Shown here piece by piece: positions 36,028 through 46,999 of a stretch of 64,000 nucleotides of DNA (position 1 is the first letter of the stretch; each line of letters starts with the position of its first letter). The notes beneath the pieces were generated by a model. It was not told the origin of the DNA. It saw only the letters and a list, made by a program, of their open reading frames with translations, and did no database searches. The position numbers and the translations under genes were made by a program. Source of the DNA: Dactylonectria macrodidyma (lineage: Eukaryota; Ascomycota; Sordariomycetes; Hypocreales; Nectriaceae); the NCBI GenBank assembly GCA_020744425.1, contig JAGMUV010000010.1:248001-312000 (forward strand), given 5' to 3'.

Positions 36028-37101
36028 TGAGGTTATGGTCCTTGGCAGCGCACACTCAGAGAGAGGCCAGAGGTTAAACAGTTAAAAAAAAAATATAACT
36101 AATAGTGAATAATAGTGTGAGAGCCCAAAACCCAAGCCTAAGGCAATAGTAACTCAGAATGACTAGAGTTTCTACTGCATTAGGGTGCAAGCCTTACTGT
36201 CCTATTCAACCCTTTGAGATGCGTTATTAGAAAAGCTAGATAGAAAAGCTAGACAGAAAAGCTGGATAGAAAAGCTAGACAGAAAAGCTAGACAGAAAAG
36301 CTAGATATTAGAAGGCAAAATCATTATATAATAAAAGCTCTATAAGGGCTCTGCATTTATTACATTCTAAGTTACCTTATCGCAATTCTAAGTCATAATT
36401 TAACTCTTTATAATTCTAGATTATAATTTAACTTATTAAAGACTAACTATAATAAATACTATAATAAATATTTAATATAATACACTCTACGCTCCTAATA
36501 ACTCAGGTTTTAGTAACTACTATACTCTTTCTATATATAACCTAGATACTAAGCTTAGTAAGGATATAGAAACTTTTAATAATCTAAAGGCTATAGTAAT
36601 AGATTATAGTCTTAAAGAAACTAGAACTATTAAAATCTAATAACTCTTTAATAGTAAGTAAATTGCTTTAGTAATCTTTAAGACTAAGGTATTCTTAAGA
36701 CTATACTTCTTTAGAAATAATTAATAATTTAAGAACTAGATTAAAAATGAATAATCCTTCTTAAGATAATTAGTAATAAAGCTAGTAATTAAAATATCTT
36801 TAAAAGAAATAGTATTTTTAAAGTTATTAGTTAATATTAATAAAGAGTAGATAATATAAATTATAAATAATATAACTATTATTAATATATAAAAGGACTA
36901 AGATAGAAGGATATAGTAAAAAGAGGTTCTATTAATATAAGAGAGGAGGGATAAGAGTCTATTTATAATTAAGTTAATTAATTAATTAAGTCCTTTATTT
37001 TATAATAACTTAAGTAATATAAATATATAACTATATAGAAATATAGTAATAAAGAATGCAGTAATGTAAAAATAAAAGTCCGAATAGCGGTTTTAATAGT
37101 A
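36028..37101 (+). mobile_element. Rep-E4, 1,074 bp (type 2 interior)
   Basis: It starts TGAGGTTATGGTCC and ends TTTTAATAGTA. The direct repeat TTATTATTATTTAT (36014-36027 and 37102-37115) is the TSD. The 5' 380 bp and 3' 190 bp match Rep-E1, but about 36430-36945 is unrelated to E1-E3 and instead matches Rep-E5. It has about six 13-bp units at 36230-36310. The interior carries a plus-strand frame with RIP-type stops. Confidence 0.8.
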
Positions 37102-37116
37102 TTATTATTATTTATA

Positions 37117-37416
37117 TTTATAGAAAGTGCTATTTAAAAGCATACTTAGCCAGTCTTAGAATTAATATTAGGATTATTTTATTATTATTATAATTACTTT
37201 ATTATTATATTATAATCTTTAATATTTATAATATTTATAATATTTATAATAATGCTTTTATTCTTTCTATTTATAAGTATTTTAAAGTAATTAACCTTTT
37301 AAATTACTTATTTATTTTTATAATTAAAATGTATTCTTTTTTAATTAAATACTTTATAAAATCTGTCTTTATATTTTTATAGTATTTCTAATCTATTTAC
37401 TAATTCTAATTAAATA
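37117..37416 (-). other. Gyp-A fragment between two Rep-E copies
   Basis: 300 bp of AT-rich Gyp-A internal sequence separating the inverted elements E4 and E5. No motif was placed. Confidence 0.5.
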
Positions 37417-37431
37417 TAGTTTTTTTATAAT

Positions 37432-38528
37432 TACTATTAAAACTGCTATTTAAACTTTTATTTTTATATTACTATATTCTTTATTATTATATTTCTATAT
37501 AGTTATATATTTATATTACTTAAGTTATTATAAAATAAAGGACTTAATTAATTAGTTAACCTAATTATAAATAGACTCTTATCTCTCTTTCTTTAACTAT
37601 TAAAAACTTATTAATAAAACCTCATTTTATTATATTCTTCTATTTTAATCCTTTTATATATTAATAATAGCTATATTACTTATAACTTATATTATCTACT
37701 CTTTATTAATATTAGCTAGTAATTTTAAGAATACTATTTTTTTTAAAGATATTTTAATTACTAGCTTTACTATTAATTATTTTAAAAAGTATTATTTATT
37801 TTTAATCTAATTCTTAAATTATTAATTACTTTTAAAGAAGTATAATCTTAAGAATACTTTAATCTTAAAGATCATTAAAGTAACTTACTTATTATTAAAG
37901 AGTTATTAGGTCTTAATAGTTCTAGTTTCCTTAAGACTATAATCTATTACTATAGCCTTTAGCTTATTAAAGGTTTCTATATTCTTATTAAGCTTAATAT
38001 CTAGATTATATATAAAAAGAGCATAGTAGCTGCTAAAACCTGAGTTACTAAGAGCATAGAGTGTGTTATATTAGACATTTATTATAGTATTCGTTTTAGT
38101 CTCTAATGAGTTAAATTATAATATAATTAGAATTATAAAGAGTTAAATTATAACATAAGTATAAGTTAGAATTGCAATAAGGTAATTTAGAATGCGATGA
38201 ATGTAGAGCCCTTATAGGGCTTTTATTATATAATGATTTTGCTTTTTAATATCTAGCTTTTCTATCTAGCTTTTCTATCTAGCTTTTCTATCTAGCTTTT
38301 CTGTCTAGCTTTTCTATCTAGCTTTTCTAGTAACGTATCTTAAAGGATTGAATAGAATAGTAAGGCTTATACCCTAATGCAGTAGAAACTCTAGTCATTC
38401 TGAGTTACTATTGCTTTAGGCTTGGGTTTTAAGCCTTTATACTATTATTCACTATTGGTTATATTTTTTTTTAACTGTTTAACCTCTAGCCCCTCTCTGA
38501 GTGTGCGCTACTAAGGACTATAACCTTA
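37432..38528 (-). mobile_element. Rep-E5, 1,097 bp (type 2 interior)
   Basis: Inverted relative to E4 and with the same type 2 interior. The flanks TAGTTTTTTTATAAT (37417-37431) and ATAGTTTTTTATAAT (38529-38543) are a TSD differing by one T in the T-run. About six 13-bp units lie at 38255-38330. Confidence 0.8.
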
Positions 38529-38549
38529 ATAGTTTTTTATAATACTATA

Positions 38550-38974
38550 ACGTGTATAATAAGCATGCAGCGCATCCAAGTATATAATGCATTAAGATTT
38601 TCACTTTAAATTGCAATTTTAAAATAATTCTTAAGAATTTAAACTAAGCTTAAAATAGCTATAAATTTACACTTAGCTTATTTCTATTATATCCTATTTC
38701 TAAGAATTTTCTCATATTATATATACATATAGTACTAGTAATATAAAATTTACACTATATTTTATAGTATTTTTATTTATAATAAGCTTAATAATTTTTT
38801 TAAAATATTTAAAAAAATGATTCTTTATTAACTTTTTAATTAAGGATTTAAAATTAAATTCCTAAAAATCTCAGGCCTAGATAGGCTGTTTTAGAAAATT
38901 TAAGGTTTAGCTTTTAAGGTATATAGTATAAGTGCGCTATATACTTGAATGCACTGTATGCTTATTATATACGT
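38550..38974. mobile_element. MITE M5, 425 bp
   Basis: Same family and length as M3 (left end ACGTGTATAATAAGCATGCAGCGC). TSD TA at 38548-38549 and 38975-38976. It inserted only 4 bp from the right TSD of Rep-E5. The right TIR is RIP-mutated. Confidence 0.87.
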
Positions 38975-41780
38975 TAGTCTATTAATACTATTATTTATTC
39001 TCTTTTTATTCAGATTTATATTATAATAGTATTCTCTTTAAAATATACTATAATACTTAGAGCCTTTTTTAAAAGTAGTATTTTATCTTCTATTATACTT
39101 ACTTATTATTCTATTATAAATAGTAAGTATTATTTTTTATATACTTATGGATTTCTTTATACTATAGTTTATTATAAAGTTCTTCTTCTATTTAAGTTCT
39201 AAAGTTAAATCTATCTTCTTTTATTTTATAAATCTATTTATAGATTACTTATATATAGTCTATATACTTAAAGTACTTCCTATTATTATAGTTTATAGTA
39301 TAGTTAGCTAGATATTCTAATAGGCTATATTATAACTATACTTTCTTTCTTTTATAATATAGTTATTAATTATTAAGTCTCTTTTAATACATTTTTTAGA
39401 ATAGAAGTTATTTTATAGCTTAAGTTAAGCTATTCTTATCCTTTTAAACTATTTAATAATTCTATAGTCTTATACATTAATTCTATTATAGAACTATTAT
39501 AATAATTAGAGTATTATTTATATAAAATAATAATTATAATAAAGTTTTTTAAAATAGTATAATAAGTATATATAGTAAGTATATAATATTTAAAATATAT
39601 AAATATATTTAAAATATTAGAAGTATAGTAATAGCTTATTACTTATAATTACTTATTTTATTTAACTATTTAATTTAAAAAGGTCTTTTTATTAAATTAT
39701 ATAAATATAAATAGGCTATCCTTTTACTATATTTAATATTTATTTAATAAATTATTTTAGTATTTATTCACTCTTTTTATCTTTTCTTAAGAAATAGTTA
39801 AAAGTATTCTCTTCTAACTCTTTCTTTAGTAATTATAAAGTGATTATTCTTTCTTTTAAAGTGTTATTAATATTATTACTATTATTAAACTTAGAATATT
39901 TATTTATTAGAGCTAGTATGTCTTTATTAATAATAAGGAGCCTAAGCCTTCTTACTTATCTAGCTTTAGTACTTACATTAATACTTAGCTCTCTTTCTTT
40001 ATATAAATAATACTTATATTTAATTTTATTATTTACTTACTATTACTATAAGATCTTAATAATACTTTTATAAAAAGCTATTATAATTAATAGTATTTTT
40101 AGAATAGGTTATTAGTTTAGGATATTATCTCTTTTAATTATAATTTCTACTATTAGTTAAATAGATTTAAAAATATCTTCTTTTCAGATTTCCTTACTCT
40201 TTTTAACTATACTAATCTTTTTAATAATACTATAAAATAGCCTTCTTTTCTTTTACTTTAAAAGTATTAAAACTAGTATTTAAAGTATTAAAATATTATT
40301 AATATTAGAAGTTATATTCTTCTATTATTCTTTAAAAAGTACTTATTACTCTTTTTCTATCTTTTAACTTAGTTTTACTTTCTTATAAGTTTTATTTTTA
40401 AGTACTTCTTTACTCTTAAGTTCTTTATTTATAAAAGGGGTGATTTTATTAAATAAAATCCCTTTATTATTATAGCCTATTCTAATTATTATAATTATTT
40501 TCTTACTTATTTAAAAGTCTTCTTTTTATTAATTAATCTATCTTACTTTCTTCTTACTTTTAAGTATTAGTTTAAATTATTAGTTAGTTTTAGGCTTTTC
40601 GTATTTATAAAAAGTATATTTTATAGTATTATAATTCTAATAGAGTATTTTAAAGTAATCCTTTTTAATTATTTTAATATTTATAAGGCCTAAGTCTATT
40701 TTATATAAAGTATCTATTTATTATTTCTTTTTTTAGTTAGTATTATTTCCTTTATATTTATATTAAAAGGCGTAAGATCTTTTAAATTTCTTAGCCTTTT
40801 TTTTCTATTATCTTTTAAATTACTAGTTATTAATTTCTATAGTGAGTTATATAAATCTATTATATATAGTAGGTTTTATCTTTCTAACTATTATATTTTT
40901 AATATTAGATTTTAATCCTTTATAAAAGCTTATTTTATAACCTTCTTCTCTTTAGTTAAGTTATAATATAAGGTTACAATATTTAACTACATATATAAAT
41001 ACTACTCCTTTTTATTAAAGTTTCTACATTTACTATTCTATTACTTACTTCTTATTTTAAAGTCTAAAAGTACTTCTAAGTTTATATTTAAAGACTTTAT
41101 AGTTTTTATAAATAGCTCTAGTTTTATTTTTCTTATTAGTATAAATATAGTTAATATAGTCCTTTATACTAGCTTTAAATTACTATAAGGCTTTATTCTT
41201 AAAAAATCCTATTATATATTAGACTTTAGTATTATTAGTAATAAACTGAGTTAAATAGTATAGTTAGTAAGCCCTAAGTTATATTAAGAATCCTTAGAGC
41301 ATAGTTATAAATCTATTATAAGAGTCTAATTATCTTAATTTAAGAATTTCTTTAGTATCTTTTCTTATAGCTAAGTTAAAAGCTAGATTCTTAATATAGT
41401 CTTAATAAAGGCTTATTTACTCTTAAAAGACTATAGTAAGGTTTTTAAATTTCTTTATAAATACTTTAATTTAATTATTTAAATTATTAACTTATTCTTA
41501 TTTTTTAATAATATCTTTATAAAAAGCTTTAATAAGATTATTAAATATATTATTAAGTTATTCATTATATTATTCTAACTTATAAACTTTTACTTTATAA
41601 TTTATAAATATAATAACTTTTTCTTTATTATTTATATTTATTAAAACTAAAATAAATAAGTTATTTATTAATTAATAAAAAGAAAATAAAATTAAAATAA
41701 GTATAATAAATAAAATTATATTTAATAATTTAATATTATTTAAATTTAATAAATAATATAATAAATAAGAATTATTAATA

Positions 41781-42061
41781 TATAATAATTAATATACTAT
41801 TCTAAGCTTATAAGTCTTAAATAAACTGAAGACTTAATTTAAAGGTTTATATAATAATAAATTAAATATATTATATTTAAATAATATTAATTATATTTAA
41901 TAATAATAAAATCTAAAATACTTAATATAATTAAGTATTATTAATAGCTAAAGAGCTACTTATACCTAATATATACTTCTTAATTAATTATATATTCTTA
42001 GTCTATTATTGGTATAATAAGAGCAGAAGAGAGCGACGTTCTTCGTTCCTTCATTCCTATC
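41781..42061 (-). repeat. Gyp-A right (5') LTR, part 1 (part 2 is 58840-58964)
   Basis: 281 bp starting TATAATAATT (RIP form of TGTAACGATC). Interrupted after CTATC by Cop-C; it resumes at 58840. Heavily mutated except the last 50 bp. Confidence 0.87.
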
Positions 42062-42276
42062 TATTGAATAGTGGCAAAAGGAAGCTTATAGAAGTAGCTT
42101 AAAAAGCTGATAAATATTATCATTAAAGATAGCAGTTACTACCTATTGCTATAAGCTTAGTAAGCAACTTCTAGTTAATTCTACATAGTATAGAAAAGGC
42201 ATATAAAGCTTGCTCTAAAACCTTAAGTAGTAAAGGGGAATATATAAATATAAGTAATTCACTCTAACATTTAATA
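42062..42276 (+). repeat. Cop-C 5' LTR
   Basis: 215 bp; pairs with 58620-58834, the differences seen being RIP-type transitions. Confidence 0.87.
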
Positions 42277-42499
42277 ATTAAAAGTCTTATTACTTTAACC
42301 GATTTATTTTAAAAAATCATTATTTTAATATCTTTAATACTTTAAAATATCTATTATACTAAGGGATTTTAGGACCTCTCTCTTATATATATAATATCTC
42401 TATCTAAGCCTTAGAAGGAAGGTCTTATAATAACTCTCTCTAAGCTTAATAACTTTTATAATTAGGAGTATGAATTTTTCTTCTAAGTTAATAGTCTTA

Positions 42500-45400
42500 A
42501 GCTTTAATAATACTTTAAAAAGAAGACTTTTTTTAAAGAAGAACTAGCTATATTGAATATTAGAAAACGAAAATATATAAATATAGCTATTACTTAATAT
42601 ATAATACAGTCTTAGATAGCTAACTCTAAAGAAAGCTCCTTAGATAATATCTAAGAAATAATTAGCGAAAGATAGTCTATATCTAATTTAACTGATTAAG
42701 GCTAGAAGATTTTTTAATAAGATCTTACCTTCTATTAGCTTAAAGAGAAGATCTTTAAAAAGGAACAGAAGGCTCTTAAAAGCCTTTAAGACTAGATTAT
42801 TAGAACTATCTCTTTAAATCTTATTCTAACTTACTATTAATCCTATAAATCGATATTTAAATAGTACTAGAACTTACAGGCCTAATATAATAAGTCTAAA
42901 GAAGATGAAATAAGAGATATTTAAATTAAATATCTTACTTTAATAAAAATTGCTCTAAAGAGCATAAGCTAAGCCTTTAAGTAGCTAGATTAATAGAAAG
43001 AAACCCTAGCTAAAGAGTAATAATAAGAGGTTCTAGAAACCCTATATAGCTATACATAGGCTCAGGACTTCTTTAATATAACTATATAAGTCCTATTAAA
43101 CTAGACTGCATTATATAAAATCTCTTTAAAGCCTTTATTATAAAAAAGAGCTTTCTTATACTAGGATTTAAAGAATGACTTCTAAAACGAGCTCTAAGAT
43201 ATAGAAGCTATAAAAGGCTAAGTAGCCTGTAGTGCGTTTTCTATGAGTTATACTAAGGAGGACCCCTAGGATAATAAAGGGGATGCTTCTACTATTAAAG
43301 ACTAGTATCACTCCTTAAAGAAGAGAGGAAAGAAATATCAGTAACCTCCTAAGGAGAGATAGGAGAAATGCTTAGTGTGTGGACTATTCTATGAATTAAA
43401 GAAATGCTTCTATATCTTTTTAAGTCAGGTATGGAAGGGATTTAAAGCCTGAGAAAGGCTATAGAAAAGGGTAGAAAAAGCCCTTGAGGAAGACTTAGAC
43501 CTATAGGCCTAAGTTAAAGCCCTTAAATGAAAAAGAACTAAGACTTCAGAAGCTAGAACTATATAACTAAAGGAAGAAGGCTAAAAAGATTAATAACTAT
43601 ATAGCTAAGCAATTACTATAATTAAGGCTATATTTATAGCCTAAAAGGATAACTATCCCTTATAAAACTCTATAATCCTTAACTTTAGAGCTATTATCTT
43701 AATTATAAATAACTTAAATAGACTAGCCAACTGCTAACAAGCCATCCTAGAAGACTTTATCTAGGCTAAGAACTGAAAGCTACTTATCTTAAGCTATAGA
43801 ACTATAACTATTAAGCTTATAAGAAATCAAGCTCTAATACTTAAAGATATAGCCTACTACTCTTAACTCCTTATAACCCTAGTCTCTCTACATTAATTAT
43901 AAAAGAAAGGCCTCTATTAAAATAACTAGCATAACCTAATAACTCTCTAATAACTCGATCAAACACTTATATACCTAATCTAAGACCTATACAGTTAATA
44001 TATTATTAAATATAGTTTAGTAAGGCCCTTAAAGACTGCCTTTACAGTCTATAGGAAATTCACCTCTTATACTAAACAGGCCCCTTTAATAAAAGAAGCT
44101 ATCTACTAGTATAGCTACTTAGGGCACCTAGGGCCATAAGCTCTTAAATACTTAGTCTTAGTATCTTAAAGGGTGCGAATTCGAGGTCTAACTACTGTTA
44201 AATGCAAAGCCTATAGGATATTAAAAGTCAAAAGGCAGGTTAGATAGGCCTTAAGGCAATCTGATTAAACTACTAGTAAGCATATTACTATTAACTTCTA
44301 TAATTATAAAGAAAGTATAAGCAGCTATACCTTATAGATATTACTAATCTACTAAGCTACTAGATATATTTAGGATTATTATCTTATAGCCTATATAATA
44401 AATACTATTATTATAGCTTTTAAAGCCTTCCTAAGTTATATTAAATAGTAATATAGCCTTAAGATTAGAGTCATTAAATATAATAATAAGATTATAGAGG
44501 TCAAACCGAAGGTCAGAGACTTCCTTAGAGATAGAGCAATTATTCTTAAGCCTTTAGTACTGTATACATAAGTCTAAAATGGTAGCGCTAAACGCTCAGA
44601 GGGTGTGATTAAGGATAAAGAAAGGGCTATGCAAACAGGAGCTAAGCTTCTTTATCAGTTATAGCTAGAAATCAGAAGAACAGCTGTTTATTTATATAAC
44701 CGCATGCCTAGCTATAGGTCAGGCTAGAAGACTCTATATGATTAACTGCATACAGTATTAGCTAAAGCTAGAGGGATTCTATAACTAAAAAAGCAGCCAG
44801 ATTAGATATATCTATAAGCATTTAGCTACAAGGCCTATATAATAACCTCAGAAGCCTAATAGAAGATTAACTGCAAAATGCGACTTAAGCCTAAAGGCTG
44901 GATTGGCTTCTTAGTAAGCTATAGGTCCTTAAATACCTATAGAATCTAAATCCTTATAATTAACTGGATAGTTAATACTTAAGATATTATATTTAATAAA
45001 GATAAGATCTATAATAAAGACTAAGAATGATTTAACGATAATCTTCTTAAAGTTAATCTTAATAAAATAGCTAAATTCGCATAAAAGTCTGCCCTTCTAA
45101 ATAAAAATAGTTTTAAAGAATTTAAAGCTAAAGACTCCTTTAAAGTAACCCTTCTAATAGATACTCTTACTAATAATAAAAGAATATAACTAGTAAAAGA
45201 AGCTAATAAAATAATCAAATATATTAGCAGTCTATATATAATAATAAAATTTATCCCTTTTCTAATACTACTAGAATCACTACTATTAGCCCTTTTAGCA
45301 TATTCTATTTAAATACTTTATTAAAAAGTTAAGCCTATAATTAAGACGAATAAAGGTATAATAACAGTTCCTTAGTAAGCAGCCTTCTTAGCTAGAAGAA

Positions 45401-46520
45401 AGGCCCCTCTGTATACTTTAATAGAACAGAAGCTCTATTAAGGGGTAAAGATATATAGAAGCAGTCTATTACTACTCCTAAAGAAATACTAAGATCTTAT
45501 AGATTATCCATTTAGAAAACTCTTTTAAAAGGCTAAAGAAAATCACCTTTAAAGTTATAAAGAAATGAGGTCTTAGACTAAGATATAAGCTAAAGACCCT
45601 TAAGCCTTTAAATAATAGGTCCTTAGCTATATATAAGTATATATTTATAAGTACAATAAGTATAGCTACTTTTAGAAGTATAAGGCATAGCTAATAGTTA
45701 GAAGAGATTAATAAGCTAAAGAGAGATTATAAGAGATATATATAATTATACTAACTAGAAGGTCCTTTTAAACTCTAATAATAATAGTAACTAAGTTTAA
45801 CTTAGAAATAGTCTAATATAATGTAATTAATGCATTTATATATGCTCTAATTAATTAGAATATCTTTATATATATACTTCTAGAATATAAGAAAGCAGGG
45901 ACTATTTTATAACTAAATAAAGCTTTATACAGACTATAAATCTCTCTCTTACTATAGTAAAAGGAGCTCTTAAAAACCCTTTTAGAGCTTAATTATATGT
46001 AAATTCCTTATAAGCCCTATTACTTTAAAAAGGAAGGAATCCTCTTCTTCTTCTATATTAATAATATTATTATAGCCTATTAAAAAGCTCAAAAAGATAA
46101 GGCTAAGGAAATAGTCAAATAGCTCTAATTAAGATATAAGCTAATAAGTAATAATCCTATATAATAGTTCTTTAGAATAGAAGTTATATAAGACTAACCT
46201 TTAAGAAAGATTTAGCTATTTTAAATAGCTTATATTAATAAAATTATAAACCTAACTAATAAAGGAATAGCTATAGTACTAATAACTTAAATAGAGCTAT
46301 AGCTTTAAATAGGGCTAGTAACCCTAGTAGAAATTCAATACTATTAATACAAGGTTAGCTCAGTCCTCTATATTATTATTAACACCTAACTCAATATAGC
46401 CTTTGCTATTTTTAAATTAGCACAATTCCTTACTAATCCAGGCAGAGCTTATTAAGAAGCTACTAACTGCATTATCCACTACCTTACACATACTAAACAC
46501 TAAGCCCTAGCCTTTAGAAG
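42500..46520 (+). pseudogene. Cop-C polyprotein remnant, part 1
   Basis: Plus-strand copia frame with RIP stops. The Gag zinc-knuckle region is at 43369-43413 (KCLVCG, then Tyr for His, KKC), followed by a Trp/Lys-rich stretch typical of fungal copia Gag. The protease region with ILDSGA is near 43.68 kb. The GAG-pre-integrase block (YLGHLGP) is at about 44.12 kb and the integrase core at about 44.2-44.6 kb. In the reverse transcriptase the KALYRL block lies at about 45.92 kb and FFFYINN at 46045-46065, where FFFYVDD is expected. Coding stops at the Gyp-D insertion and resumes at 58028. Confidence 0.82.
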
Positions 46521-46525
46521 GCTTA

Positions 46526-46769
46526 TATTATAAATAGGTCAGGACTAGGTTCCCACTAGCAGAAATAACAAGCCTATAGTCAAATCTTCCACTCTAAAAG
46601 TTAGATCAGACAATTAAGACTTTATATATAATATATAAAACCAGATTACTAAATACTAATTACTAAAGTAAAGGAACTATAATAATATAAAACACTATAA
46701 TAAATATATCTAATAGTATAGCTATTAGTAATAACATCCCTTAGGTCAGATATAGAAAGAACTATAATA
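46526..46769 (+). repeat. Gyp-D 5' LTR
   Basis: 244 bp, preceded by the TSD GCTTA. Less mutated in the first 100 bp than the 3' LTR. Confidence 0.88.
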
Positions 46770-46999
46770 AGTAATAGTAATTACTAGTTCTTATATTATA
46801 CTAACCCCTTCTATAAGATGCTAGAAATATTACTTAAATAGCATACTGAAACTAATAGAACTCTTACTAAAAGCAGCTCTTATAGAAGCATACTTAGTAA
46901 AGAAGTTCAAACCCTATAAGTAAAACCGAATAACTATAAGAAAAGCTCAAAATCCCTAAATTAATTAACTCAGGAGATCTACTTACTATAAAGAGAGTC

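Larger units (their letters stand above)
32369..41780 (-). pseudogene. Gyp-A gag-pol remnant, RIP-inactivated and interrupted
   Basis: Minus-strand Ty3/gypsy coding region. Gag occupies about 39-41.7 kb, with a CCHC knuckle at 40601-40642 (exact spacing, all Cys and His codons turned to TAT/TAC). Reverse transcriptase is at about 35.1-36.0 kb; the catalytic motif reads YLNN (35206-35217). The integrase zinc-binding region (HGHPG-type block) is recognisable near 34.27 kb. Rep-E4 (36028-37101), Rep-E5 (37432-38528) and MITE M5 (38550-38974) interrupt it. The whole region is among the most AT-rich in the window. Confidence 0.78.

Noticed and set aside
36230..36310. CRISPR-like array of short repeats
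   Set aside because: The 13-bp units are directly tandem without spacers and belong to Rep-E; the context is eukaryotic.
45021..45218. Minus-strand gene
   Set aside because: Antisense shadow within the Cop-C polyprotein.
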